Of a stretch of DNA of 64,000 nt, positions 8,151 to 16,877 are shown piece after piece (positions within the stretch are counted from its first letter, which is position 1; every line of letters begins with the position of its first letter). Source of the DNA: JAFAMS01 sp963715815. Its GTDB lineage: Bacteria > Vulcanimicrobiota > Vulcanimicrobiia > Vulcanimicrobiales > Vulcanimicrobiaceae. Location: contig OY970278.1 in NCBI GenBank assembly GCA_963715815.1, forward strand, positions 2,666,001-2,730,000, given 5' to 3'. The notes under the pieces were generated by a model. The model was not told the origin of the DNA. It saw nothing but the letters and a program-made list of their open reading frames with translations, and did not search any database. The position numbers were made by a program, and so were the translations under genes.

Positions 8151-9899
8151 TCAGCCGGCGAAGTTGACGACGACCGAGCTGCGCCGGCCTTGCGGGCGAA
8201 GCTCGCTGCGCAGGCCGAGCGAAGTCCGCATCGTCAGCGGGAAATAGATATCGCCGTCGAGCCCGCGCCGGGTTTGCGAGGACATGTAGTTGGTTTGCGT
8301 CGCGGTGCGACGGTAGACTGCGTCCATGCGAAAGCCGCCGTTTTGACTCGTGATCCAGAGCGAGTCGCCGGAGATGTACGGCGTATCCTGAACGCCGCTG
8401 TACGCGTTATCGTCGTTGTAGAGACGTAACGACCACGCGCGAATGCTCGTCGTCGGCGTGATCTGATAGGCAAGCGAAACACCGGTTCCGGTCATTCCAC
8501 GACTGTTTGGGACGCTCGTATTTTGCCCGTAGGTTTGTATTTCGGCACGGAGACGCTGACCATCCGAATAGTCGAAGTGCGCTTCGGCAAGCGCCGCAAG
8601 ATAAGGCGTTCCGTATTCGGAGATTCGCACCAGCGACGTCGAGACGCCACCGGTCACCGAGAAAGCGCCAAGTCCCTGCACGACCGTTAGCGACGGCAGT
8701 ATCAAGTTGCGAGTCCCGCTCTCCGAATCGTATGTCGTATGCGCGACGCCGAAGTCGAGGCTGGTGCGGCCGGGGACGTGTGCGTGCACGTAGACGGTAC
8801 CCTGTCCGAAATTGATGGCTGTGTTTGAGAGCGCGAGATAGTTCGAATTGTTCGAGTACTGCGCACCCACATCGAAATCGACGATGCCGAAGCGCGTGCT
8901 CGCCGAGGCGTTCAACGCAGAGTCATTCCAGATCGTGTCGTTCAGGAAAAAACTCTCGGTGCCGAACGCGTCCGACGCCGAAAAGCGAAAGCGGACGCGA
9001 TCGAATTGCCGCGTGAAGCCCAGCGTTGCGCTCGATTCCGAAAGTTCGAACGTCGCGCTGGGCAGGACGGTGTCCGCACGCGATGACGAAAGCTGCGCGT
9101 CCAGCGTTCCTCCGGCCAAGCCGGCCGTGCCGCTCGCGACGACACGCTCGCGCTGCGTGTAATCATCGGCATCCGACCCGAGCGAGATGCCAAAGCTCGG
9201 CGTGCCGGCCGAAAACCGGTACGCCGAAGCGTTTCCCCACGCGCCCTGTTCGACGACTGCGGGATCACGCGAGAGTGCGATCAGACCACCCGTTGCGTAC
9301 GCACCATACTGATAGGCATTGCTGGAAGGCTCAAACGTCGCAACGTTGCCGGAATGCGTCGGCGTCGTTGCAAGAGCGGTCGGCAAGTAGGGCGCGATGT
9401 CATATGTCGGCGCATCACCGTCGAGGACGAGCGCGCTGTTGCCGAGTCCGCGATCCGAAAGCGAGCGGTCGTTCGGAAGACCGAGGCCAAGGCGCAAAAC
9501 TTCAAAAGGTTTGAGCGCGAGCGCGTTTTCTATCTGCGTGTAAGGCAGTGCCATCAAATCGGATGGCGAGGGACCGTCCGAAAGTAGCGCATCATATCGC
9601 TGCAGCACCGCGACGACCGGCTCGCTCGGATCAACCGGATAACTTGCGGTTCGACAAAACTTGCAGCTGACGCGCACGCGCTGCGGGGCCTGCGCCGTAT
9701 CGAGCGCAAACGTTCCGTCTGAATCCGTCGTTGCACGGCCAATGACGGCACCGCCGCGATCGAGACCTACCACGAATGCGCCTGTGATCGGCGCCCCATG
9801 CGTGTCTCGGACGATCCCGGTCAGAAGGGAGCTTGCCAGGGCCAGCGGCGTAGCCAGCACAAGCCAGAGCACAACCGCAACGGATCCCGTTTTCAGCAA
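8151..9899 (-). CDS. TonB-dependent-receptor-like outer membrane protein
   Basis: About 582 aa from a TTG at 9899, chosen because it opens directly on a signal peptide (LKTGSVAVVLWLVLATPLALA) and avoids overlap with the divergent gene at 9927. The frame itself stays open to 10031. After the signal comes a carboxypeptidase-regulatory-like beta sandwich (LTGIVRDTHGAPITGAFV). A plug-like region follows (SALVLDGDAPTYDIAPYLP, YGAYATGGLIAL), then a long alternating-hydrophobic region typical of an outer-membrane barrel. No TonB box is evident. Likely a receptor or transport barrel; the ligand is unknown. Confidence 0.65.
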   Translation of the reverse strand: MLKTGSVAVVLWLVLATPLALASSLLTGIVRDTHGAPITGAFVVGLDRGGAVIGRATTDSDGTFALDTAQAPQRVRVSCKFCRTASYPVDPSEPVVAVLQRYDALLSDGPSPSDLMALPYTQIENALALKPFEVLRLGLGLPNDRSLSDRGLGNSALVLDGDAPTYDIAPYLPTALATTPTHSGNVATFEPSSNAYQYGAYATGGLIALSRDPAVVEQGAWGNASAYRFSAGTPSFGISLGSDADDYTQRERVVASGTAGLAGGTLDAQLSSSRADTVLPSATFELSESSATLGFTRQFDRVRFRFSASDAFGTESFFLNDTIWNDSALNASASTRFGIVDFDVGAQYSNNSNYLALSNTAINFGQGTVYVHAHVPGRTSLDFGVAHTTYDSESGTRNLILPSLTVVQGLGAFSVTGGVSTSLVRISEYGTPYLAALAEAHFDYSDGQRLRAEIQTYGQNTSVPNSRGMTGTGVSLAYQITPTTSIRAWSLRLYNDDNAYSGVQDTPYISGDSLWITSQNGGFRMDAVYRRTATQTNYMSSQTRRGLDGDIYFPLTMRTSLGLRSELRPQGRRSSVVVNFAG

Positions 9900-9926
9900 T
9901 TCCTCATGCCCGGGTGGTAAAGGGAG

Positions 9927-10175
9927 ATGATGAACTTTAAGCTCGCTTTCGCGATGGGCGCTTTGCTCCTGGCGTTGGGGTCGGCAGTAGCCGTCGCCGG
10001 CGTCGAGCTCAACCCCACCGTAATGGAGCAAGTTCTCGAGCCGTCGCAGCCGCCGCCACTTCTCGGACCGATCGCCGTCGAAGGCCGTGTCGGCTGGGCT
10101 TGTGAGCCTGAAAAGGCAGCGACGACGGTTTCGATTCGCGACGCCCGTTTACCGCAGCCCACGCCCGGACCGTGA
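9927..10175 (+). CDS. small secreted protein of unknown function
   Basis: 82 aa with a clear signal peptide (FKLAFAMGALLLALGSAVAVAG, cleavage near residue 25) and a short proline-rich mature part with a single Cys. AAAGGGAG precedes two adjacent ATG codons. It is divergent from the TonB-like receptor with 27 bases between starts. Its stop overlaps the start of the TPR gene (GTGA), so it belongs to the operon ending in the two-component pair. No family recognised. Confidence 0.6.
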   Translation: MMNFKLAFAMGALLLALGSAVAVAGVELNPTVMEQVLEPSQPPPLLGPIAVEGRVGWACEPEKAATTVSIRDARLPQPTPGP

Positions 10176-10978
10176 GCGTGCGCGCCGTAGCGCTCGCGCT
10201 CTGCATGGTCGCCGGCATTCCGCAGGCCGCGGCCGCGCAGAGTTACGGTGCCCCGACACCAACTTCGACCGATCGCGCGACGCTACGCAATCTCGCGATC
10301 GCGCGCGAAATCCGTGAACGTTTCGCGCGCGGCATGGCAGCGCTCGACCGCTCCGATTACCCGACGGCCGTTTCTGAATTCGAAGGCGCGCTCAAACGCA
10401 ATCCCGGAGAGCCGCAAAACTCGACCGCGCACTATAACCTTGCGCTCGCACTAGCCGGCGCGCGCGATTTCGATCGCGCCGCGAGCGAGCTGCAAGCTGC
10501 GATTGCGCGCGATCCGGAATTTTTGGCCGCTTATTCCAACCTGATCACGGTCGATCTCGACCGGAATGATGTAGCCGGCGCACGTGCCGCCGCGGATCGT
10601 TTCATGGCGCTGGCGCCGACATCGGCGCGTGCCTTGTATTCGCAAGGACTGGTCGCTCTGCGCTCCGGTGACACGGCGACTGCGCGTGCGGACTTCAATA
10701 AGCTGCTCGATCGCAATCCGGCCTACGCTCCGGCCCACTACGACCTCGCGCTCGTGGCGCTGCAAGCCGGACGCCTCGATGTTGCGGAACACGAGCTGCA
10801 CGACGCCTTGTCGTCGTCGCCGGAATATCCGCGTGCCCGCTTTGCGCTCGGCATCGTGTTGCTGCGCGAAGGACGTCGCGATGAAGCGCGCATGGCCTTC
10901 GAAAAAGTGATGCGCGACGCCTCTGATCCGAGCTTGCGGAATATGGCTGTGTCGATCCACGACTCGATCGCGCAGTAA
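10172..10978 (+). CDS. secreted TPR-repeat protein
   Basis: 268 aa starting at GTG in a GTGA overlap with the preceding gene. The N-terminus (VRAVALALCMVAGIPQAAAAQ) is a signal peptide. The mature protein is a run of tetratricopeptide repeats (LDRSDYPTAVSEFEGALKRN, ARDFDRAASELQAAIARDPE, ...AEHELHDALSSSPEYPRA), so a periplasmic protein-protein scaffold. It lies three bases before the response regulator. A role in sensing or envelope assembly with the adjacent two-component system is inferred from context. Confidence 0.8.
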   Translation: MSVRAVALALCMVAGIPQAAAAQSYGAPTPTSTDRATLRNLAIAREIRERFARGMAALDRSDYPTAVSEFEGALKRNPGEPQNSTAHYNLALALAGARDFDRAASELQAAIARDPEFLAAYSNLITVDLDRNDVAGARAAADRFMALAPTSARALYSQGLVALRSGDTATARADFNKLLDRNPAYAPAHYDLALVALQAGRLDVAEHELHDALSSSPEYPRARFALGIVLLREGRRDEARMAFEKVMRDASDPSLRNMAVSIHDSIAQ

Positions 10979-10980
10979 CA

Positions 10981-11649
10981 GTGCGAATCTTATTGGTTGA
11001 GGACAACGAAGAGATCGCCGAGGCCGTCAAGCGGATGCTGGAGCGCGAACGCTACGCGATCTCGCTCGTTGCAGACGGAGAATCGGCGCTCGCGCAGCTG
11101 ATAGACGGCGACTTTGATCTCGCGGTATTGGATCTGGTAATTCCTAAAGGCGACGGCTTTTCGGTGTGCGCAAAAGCGCGTGAGGCCGGCGTTTCGACGC
11201 CGGTTTTGATGTTGACGGCTCGTGACGCGGTTGAAGATCGCGTGCGCGGCCTCGACTGCGGCGCCGACGACTATCTGGTCAAGCCGTTTGTAGCGCAAGA
11301 GCTGCTGGCGCGCGTTCGCGCCTTGTTGCGCCGGGGCGAACGGCCGCCGCAGAGCGTCCTCGCTGCCGGCGATCTGCAGGTCGATCTCACGGCGCGCCGC
11401 GCGTTTGTAAGCAAATCGGAGATTCAGCTCGGGACAACGGAATTTCGCTTGCTCGAATATCTCACGCGCAACGCAGGCTTGACGCTCTCACGCCAACAAA
11501 TTCTGGATCGCGTATGGGGCGATGAGTTCGCGGGGTCGAGCAATATCGTCGACGTTTACGTCGGACAGCTCCGGCGAAAGCTACGTAGTGCCGGAGCGAG
11601 CGACATTATCGCGACGGTGTGGGGAATTGGGTATCGACTGGTCACCTAA
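10981..11649 (+). CDS. OmpR-family response regulator
   Basis: 222 aa, GTG start. The receiver domain has the acidic pair near residues 8-9 (LLVEDNEE), the phospho-acceptor Asp near 51 (LAVLDLVIPKGDG), the Thr/Ser switch (LMLTARD) and Lys (YLVKPF). The C-terminal winged helix is OmpR-like (LLEYLTRNAGLTLSRQQILDRVWGD, NIVDVYVGQLRRKL). It overlaps the histidine kinase gene. This is the DNA-binding half of a two-component system; the target is unknown, with the adjacent TPR operon and receptor as candidates. Confidence 0.95.
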   Translation: MRILLVEDNEEIAEAVKRMLERERYAISLVADGESALAQLIDGDFDLAVLDLVIPKGDGFSVCAKAREAGVSTPVLMLTARDAVEDRVRGLDCGADDYLVKPFVAQELLARVRALLRRGERPPQSVLAAGDLQVDLTARRAFVSKSEIQLGTTEFRLLEYLTRNAGLTLSRQQILDRVWGDEFAGSSNIVDVYVGQLRRKLRSAGASDIIATVWGIGYRLVT

Positions 11650-12574
11650 AAGCGCGATCGTCCGCCTGACGCTATCCTATTGGGCGGTCTTCGCACTGGT
11701 AGTCGTCGCATTGGCCCTCGGCGCGTATGTATTCGAGGAAAGGGTCAACCGCGATCTCGTTGCTCCCCTCTTGAGCTCGCCGCAAACCAGCGTCCTCGGT
11801 GAAGTCGCGCTCGGCCGTGCGATGGAACGCGTCGTTTGGATACTCGTATCCATCGCCGTCCCGCTGCTGGCTTTGGTCGCGCTCGCTGCGGCGCTGGTCG
11901 CCCGGCATTCAATCGCTCCCCTCGAAGCTGCTGCCGAACGGGAGCGCGACTTCGCTGCCGACATCGCGCACGAACTGCGGACGCCGCTCGCTACGATAGC
12001 GAGCGTAGCGCAGCAAGCCGCGGTCGATGCGCGCGATACGGAACGTACGGCATTCGAAACGATTGCCGCCGCCGCTCTTGACGCGTCCCGCCTCGTCGGC
12101 GATCTCGCGCTGCTCGCACGAGCCGGCGGCCCTGAAAAACTCCAACGCGAGACGATCGACGTAAGCGATACCGTCACTCGCGTCACCCGCGAGTACGCCG
12201 TCCGCGCCGGCACTCCACGCATCGATCTCGAGTCGGCTTCGGTCTTCGCTGAAGCCGATGAGCGCCGCGTCGCGCAAGTCGTTCGTAATCTGCTCGACAA
12301 TGCCGTCCGTCACGCGCGTTCCACGATCCGCGTCGCCGTGCACGCCGACGGCGACTTCGCAGCTATCGTCGTCGACGATGATGGCCCCGGCGTGCCGGGT
12401 GAGATCCGAAGTCGCGTGTTCGAGCGTTTGGTTCGCGCCGGCAACGGTGCCGGGAGCGGACTCGGCCTTGCGATTTGCCGTTGGGTCGCTGAGGCTCACG
12501 GCGGCGACGTCAGCCTCGAGAGCTCGGCGCGTTTCGTTGTGCGAATTCCGCGATTGCAACATGTCGACTCCTGA
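11627..12574 (+). CDS. sensor histidine kinase
   Basis: About 315 aa. I place the start at TTG 11627, 23 bases inside the response regulator, since it leads straight into the first membrane segment (YWAVFALVVVALALGAYVF); the frame is open back to 11522. Two membrane segments flank a short periplasmic loop. HisKA has the phospho-acceptor in AHELRTPLATIAS. The ATPase domain has the N box (NLLDNAVRHA), G1 (VDDDGPGVP) and G2 (GSGLGLAICRWVAEAHGG). Orthodox kinase partner of the regulator upstream. Confidence 0.92.
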   Translation: MGIDWSPKSAIVRLTLSYWAVFALVVVALALGAYVFEERVNRDLVAPLLSSPQTSVLGEVALGRAMERVVWILVSIAVPLLALVALAAALVARHSIAPLEAAAERERDFAADIAHELRTPLATIASVAQQAAVDARDTERTAFETIAAAALDASRLVGDLALLARAGGPEKLQRETIDVSDTVTRVTREYAVRAGTPRIDLESASVFAEADERRVAQVVRNLLDNAVRHARSTIRVAVHADGDFAAIVVDDDGPGVPGEIRSRVFERLVRAGNGAGSGLGLAICRWVAEAHGGDVSLESSARFVVRIPRLQHVDS

Positions 12575-12587
12575 TGGTGAGCGCCGT

Positions 12588-13076
12588 TTAAGGATGATAG
12601 TCGTTGGCTGGAGTGCCGGCGGCCGCGGCCATACCAGGGCGTGCGATGGACCACACTCCTCCAAATGACGTGATACCGTTGCCGTTGGATTGTCCGGCGG
12701 CACTATCGCCCGAATACGTATAGAGCGGCCATCCGTTGTAAGAAAGCTGCATCTGTCCGTCGCTGCGAATGAAACTCGACCACCCAATCGGCATTGACGC
12801 TCCACCACCCGGCGGTACGAGAACCGGCCACACTCCCGTGCAGCCGCTCGTCGATGTGCACGACGAATTGTTGAACGAGTCCGAGCTCAGAACGTATACG
12901 GTAAATCCGGCCGGCGAAACATATCCCGCCGAGCCCGCAAGCTGCGCGGTTGAAAGTGGACTCGATGCGGAGTTATTCGAGGATGCCGAACCCATCCCGT
13001 ATCCGCCGCCGCCGCATCCGCTCAGCGCGGTGGCAATGAAGATCATGAAGGCAGCGAGGGTTGTGCGCATGTGCAC
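12588..13076 (-). CDS. lipoprotein with secreted-repeat (PF03640-like) domains
   Basis: 162 aa. The signal peptide has a lipobox (ATALSGC) followed by a glycine run, so it is a lipid-anchored envelope protein. The mature part shows two copies of the short secreted repeat. One is FTVYVLSSDSFNNSSC...CTGVWPVLVPP. The second reads GQMQLSYNGWPLYTYSGDS...GGVWSIARP. The family is of unknown function and common in soil bacteria. It lies convergent with the histidine kinase gene, with 13 bases between them. Confidence 0.8.
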   Translation of the reverse strand: MHMRTTLAAFMIFIATALSGCGGGGYGMGSASSNNSASSPLSTAQLAGSAGYVSPAGFTVYVLSSDSFNNSSCTSTSGCTGVWPVLVPPGGGASMPIGWSSFIRSDGQMQLSYNGWPLYTYSGDSAAGQSNGNGITSFGGVWSIARPGMAAAAGTPANDYHP

Positions 13077-13142
13077 GAGCTTACGCGGCCTGCGTGAACG
13101 AACTCTAAACGATTTTCACGCGCATCTTCAGACTTTATTCAG

Positions 13143-13787
13143 CTATGTGAGCGGCTGAACGAAGAGCGGTTTCGTAGTCGGCGCTTGACTGCCGCCGGCA
13201 GGTTCGACGCTGATAGCGACGGCGCTGACATTCGCGGATGCTTGCGGCAGCGAAACGACGACGAACCCGCGATTGTCGGGAATGAACGTGACGCTCGGCG
13301 CAACGCTCTTTGCGCCCGGCGCAAGCGTCCAGGCTTGATAGACATGTCCGGCCGGAAGCGCCGGAAGCGTGCGCATCACAAGATAAATGCGCTCTCCATT
13401 CTTGAAGACCTCGCCGCCCGGAACGTGATACTGCTGCGCGCTTGCAATCTGCAAATCGTTCAAGCGCTGCTCGGCCTTCAGGGAAAATAATCCGAGAACC
13501 ACGGCTGCCGCAAGAGCGAGCGCCGCGACGATACCCAGCGGTTGCGTACGGCGGCGCGCCGCAATACGCATCACGCGCTCTTTTAGAGCCGCGACGTACC
13601 GCGCATCGACCTGATCGTCGGCCGAGAGCGCGATTGCGTCCGCAGATGATTTCAGCTTCGCATATTCCTCACGGCACTCCGGACAGACGGCGAGGTGCGC
13701 CGAGATAATTCGGGCCTCATCGGCATTGACGGCGCCGAGCGCGTACACCGCGACGAGATCGAGCATTGCGTCGTGGGTGTCGTTCAT
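13143..13787 (-). CDS. membrane anti-sigma factor (RskA-like)
   Basis: 214 aa. The N-terminal zinc-binding anti-sigma domain has His-x3-Cys-x2-Cys (HLAVCPECREE), one transmembrane helix (IVAALALAAAVVLGLF) and an extracytoplasmic RskA-type domain (LPALPAGHVYQAWTL). It should hold the adjacent ECF sigma factor inactive until an envelope signal. Its ATG overlaps the sigma stop as ATGA, which supports coupled one-to-one synthesis. Confidence 0.9.
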   Translation of the reverse strand: MNDTHDAMLDLVAVYALGAVNADEARIISAHLAVCPECREEYAKLKSSADAIALSADDQVDARYVAALKERVMRIAARRRTQPLGIVAALALAAAVVLGLFSLKAEQRLNDLQIASAQQYHVPGGEVFKNGERIYLVMRTLPALPAGHVYQAWTLAPGAKSVAPSVTFIPDNRGFVVVSLPQASANVSAVAISVEPAGGSQAPTTKPLFVQPLT

Positions 13788-14275
13788 ACGCCTGTAACCT
13801 CGAGCTGATCGCGCAACCGTCGAAGCCCAGCACGAATCCGCGTCTTGATTGTCCCGAGCGGCGCGCCAAGCCGCGTCGCAATCTCGGCGTGCGTCACGCC
13901 GCCGAAAAATCCCATCTCGATTGGAACACGCTGTTCATCGGGCAAGGCCGCAAGCGCCTCACGCACTTGCGCTCCGTCGAGACGCGCAAAAACACCCTCG
14001 TCGATTGCGCCTTCCGCGACGAGCTCGACCGGCATCTCCGCCTCCGGGCGTGACTTTCGGCTGCGCAACACGTCAAGACAGCGATTGCGTGCGACGCGCG
14101 CAAGCCACGCACCGACGTTCCCTTCGCGATACGCATCGGGGCGTGACCACAGCGTCAGGAACACGGCTTGCACGACATCTTCCGCCGCCGTCCGCTCACC
14201 GAGCATCCGAAAAGCAACACCATAGACGACACGGCCAAAGCGGTCGTACGTCGCCTCGAATGCTGCCCGATCCAC
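13784..14275 (-). CDS. ECF-type RNA polymerase sigma factor
   Basis: About 163 aa from a GTG at 14275; the frame is open upstream to 14422, but region 2 begins right after this GTG (DRAAFEATYDRFGRVVYGVA). Region 2 continues with RTAAEDVVQAVFLTLW and region 4 has LPDEQRVPIEMGFFGGVTHA then LGTIKTRIRAGLRRL. No strong Shine-Dalgarno was seen, so the start is uncertain. It is paired with the anti-sigma factor downstream and divergent from a secreted protein that may be a target. Confidence 0.9.
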   Translation of the reverse strand: MDRAAFEATYDRFGRVVYGVAFRMLGERTAAEDVVQAVFLTLWSRPDAYREGNVGAWLARVARNRCLDVLRSRKSRPEAEMPVELVAEGAIDEGVFARLDGAQVREALAALPDEQRVPIEMGFFGGVTHAEIATRLGAPLGTIKTRIRAGLRRLRDQLEVTGV

Positions 14276-14424
14276 GAGGCTGCCACTTATCCAACTGCTT
14301 CTTCTTACCTCGCTTACACAAACGGAATAGGGCACCCAATGGATTCTTTTGGACACCCCAATCCAAAGAGGCTCCTGCGCCGTTAGATACGCGAACCCAC
14401 CCGCACTAAGCCGAAAGGACAACC

Positions 14425-15003
14425 ATGTTCCGATTCTCCCGCATCGCCGCGTTCGTCGCAGCCGGCCTCATTCTCGCCGGAAGCGTCGCGTTTGCGCAAA
14501 GCGCCGCACGCTACGGCGGCTCCGTCTATTCGGGCGCGCCGGATCTTCCGTTGACGCTCTCGATGATCGTGGCCGGCGGCGGACCTTCGAACTTCCACAC
14601 CACGACTCTCGTCGGTGTCCTCGCCGGCAAGAATGCCGACGCTGAAGTCGCCAAGCTCACCAAGCAATATGGCGAAGAGAACGTCAAAGCATATCTCACC
14701 ACGTTCGATTTCGTCGTCAACGACGCAGTCAAGCGTGCAACCGAAGCCGGTGTCAAGTTTCCGGCCGTGCCGTCACCCGATCCCAAAGACGGCAAAGCAC
14801 TGACGATTGCACTTTATAAGGCCGGTCTCGATCCGTCGACCGGATTCAACGTCGAGTATATGCTCGATCATCTGGTCTCGCATCCGATTCACGATCAAGT
14901 CATGGACGACATCGACGCGAAGTACGGCAAGACAGCCGACGGCGTGTATCACACCGTAACGCTCGTCGTGTTCCAAGACCTCAAGAAAGCATACAACCTC
15001 TAG
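14425..15003 (+). CDS. secreted protein of unknown function
   Basis: 192 aa. A signal peptide (FSRIAAFVAAGLILAGSVAFA, cleavage near residue 24) precedes a soluble alpha/beta-looking domain with no metal or catalytic motif I recognise and no Cys. AAAGGA lies seven bases before the ATG. It is divergent from the ECF sigma gene, with about 150 bases between starts that include a TGGATT/AATCCA inverted repeat (14340-14345 and 14360-14365). Regulation by that sigma factor is inference. Confidence 0.65.
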   Translation: MFRFSRIAAFVAAGLILAGSVAFAQSAARYGGSVYSGAPDLPLTLSMIVAGGGPSNFHTTTLVGVLAGKNADAEVAKLTKQYGEENVKAYLTTFDFVVNDAVKRATEAGVKFPAVPSPDPKDGKALTIALYKAGLDPSTGFNVEYMLDHLVSHPIHDQVMDDIDAKYGKTADGVYHTVTLVVFQDLKKAYNL

Positions 15004-15013
15004 CGTAACCGGG

Positions 15014-15051
15014 TTCGGGCACCCGTGGTTATAGGCCACGTGGTGCCCGAA
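15014..15051. terminator. long hairpin after the secreted-protein gene
   Basis: TTCGGGCACC (15014-15023) pairs with GGTGCCCGAA (15042-15051), with an inner CGTGG/CCACG extension and a single unpaired T, giving about 15 bp of stem. There is no U tract on either strand. It probably ends or stabilises the upstream transcript. Its last base is the A of the first ATG of the ABC transporter frame, which argues that translation there starts further in. Confidence 0.5.
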
Positions 15052-16877
15052 TGCTAGGCGGTGGTCCGCCCGTCCACTTGATGTGGTCGAGCATGTTCAA
15101 CCCCGACAGCCCGCAGCCCAAGCGCAAAGTGGATATGCGGCGCATCGCGCGCTTCTTCGCACCCTACTGGCGTGAAGAAGTTTTCATTTTAGTTTGCATC
15201 CTCGTTGTGTCGCTGCTCGGTCTTCTGCCGCCGCTCATCACGAAGTGGCTGATCGACGACGCGATTCCGCAACACTCGCTGCAGCTCGTCCTCATCTACG
15301 TCGGTGCGATGGTCGTCAGCGCGATCATCGCGGGCATCATTGGGGTCGCGCAAGGCTATCTGAACTCGTACGTCGGCGAAGGAATCATGCGGGACATCCG
15401 GACCAGCCTCGTGTCGCACTTGCACAAGATGCCGATCTCCTTCTTCACCAACACGAAGACCGGCGAGATCATGAATCGCGTTTCCAACGACGTCGACAAC
15501 ATCGATAACATCGTCACCGGAACGCTCGTCTCGATCATCACCAACATCGCGACTATGGCGACAACGGTCGTGACGATTTTCATCTTGGATTGGCGTCTCG
15601 CGCTCATTTCGGTCGCCGTCATTCCCCTAATGATCTTCCCGCTTTCGCCGGTTGGGCGCCGAATGTACGGCGTGCGCAAGAGAACGCGCGAAAAGCGCGA
15701 CGCGATCGAAAGCATTACGCAAGAGACGCTATCGATCTCTGGGATCACGTTGATCAAATCGTTCGTACGCGAGCAATTCGAACGCAGCCGGTTTTTTCGT
15801 GTCGCGAACGAGCTGATGAAGCTCGAAATCGACTTGGCGATGATCGGACGCTGGTTCATCATGCTGATCGGTGCAATGGTCGTCATCGGCCCGGCCATCG
15901 TTTGGCTGGGCGGCTCGTGGTTTGCAATCCAAGGTACGCTAACGGTCGGAACGATCGTCGCCTTCGTCGCGTATCTCAGCCGGTTATATGGCCCCGCATC
16001 CACGTTGGCCGGCGTGCAAGTGCAGGTCGTAAGCGCGGCGGCAGTCTTTGAACGCATCTTCGAATATCTCGATATGCCGACCGAAGACGCAACCTGCGCG
16101 GGAACGCAGCTCCTCGAAAACGTTCGGGGCGAGATCGCGTTCGAGAACGTGTCGTTTGCGTACGGTGACAGGCCCGCATTACGCGACGTCAGCTTTCTTG
16201 TTGCACCGGGTCAAACGGCAGCGCTGGTCGGACCCTCAGGCGCCGGGAAGACGACGATCACGCAGCTAGTCCCGCGTTTTTACATTCCGCAATCCGGACA
16301 CGTAAGAATCGACGGGCACGACATCTGCGATCTCGATCTCACCTCACTGCGTAACGCGATCGGCATCGTTACGCAGGAGACGTATCTCTTTCACGACACG
16401 ATCGCGACGAATTTGCGTTACGGCCGAATGGATGCAAGCGACGACGATCTCATCGGAGCGGCCAAGGATGCGAATATCCACGACTTCATTGCGAGCCTAC
16501 CGGACGGCTACAACACAATCGTCGGCGAGCGCGGGCACAAGCTTTCAGGCGGCGAGCGTCAGCGCCTCGCGCTTGCACGCGTCCTGCTCAAGGATCCGCG
16601 CATCCTGATCCTCGACGAAGCGACCAGCTCGCTGGATTCACACAACGAGGCGATGATTCAATCCGCGCTCGAGCGCGTGATGCAAAACCGCACCAGCCTC
16701 GTGATCGCGCACCGGCTTTCCACGATCATCTCCGCCGACGTCATCTTCGTCGTCGAAGGCGGACGGATCGTCGAAAGCGGGACGCACGCGGTACTGCTCG
16801 CGCGAAGCGGCGCCTACGCACGCCTCTACCTCGAGCAATTCCGCGACGAGACGAACCGAGAGCCGCTAGCGCGCTAA
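15051..16877 (+). CDS. ABC exporter, fused permease-ATPase (MsbA/LmrA type)
   Basis: 608 aa half-transporter. The N-terminal membrane domain has about six helices (from residue 44), including the coupling-helix region (TGEIMNRVSNDVDNID). The ATPase domain has Walker A GPSGAGKTT, the Q loop (IGIVTQETYLFHDTI), signature LSGGERQRLALARVLL, Walker B ILILDEATSS and the H loop (VIAHRLST). No good ribosome-binding site precedes ATG 15051; in-frame ATGs at 15081, 15093 and 15135 are alternatives. Substrate unknown (lipid, drug or peptide). Its end overlaps the convergent gene by four bases. Confidence 0.93.
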   Translation: MLGGGPPVHLMWSSMFNPDSPQPKRKVDMRRIARFFAPYWREEVFILVCILVVSLLGLLPPLITKWLIDDAIPQHSLQLVLIYVGAMVVSAIIAGIIGVAQGYLNSYVGEGIMRDIRTSLVSHLHKMPISFFTNTKTGEIMNRVSNDVDNIDNIVTGTLVSIITNIATMATTVVTIFILDWRLALISVAVIPLMIFPLSPVGRRMYGVRKRTREKRDAIESITQETLSISGITLIKSFVREQFERSRFFRVANELMKLEIDLAMIGRWFIMLIGAMVVIGPAIVWLGGSWFAIQGTLTVGTIVAFVAYLSRLYGPASTLAGVQVQVVSAAAVFERIFEYLDMPTEDATCAGTQLLENVRGEIAFENVSFAYGDRPALRDVSFLVAPGQTAALVGPSGAGKTTITQLVPRFYIPQSGHVRIDGHDICDLDLTSLRNAIGIVTQETYLFHDTIATNLRYGRMDASDDDLIGAAKDANIHDFIASLPDGYNTIVGERGHKLSGGERQRLALARVLLKDPRILILDEATSSLDSHNEAMIQSALERVMQNRTSLVIAHRLSTIISADVIFVVEGGRIVESGTHAVLLARSGAYARLYLEQFRDETNREPLAR

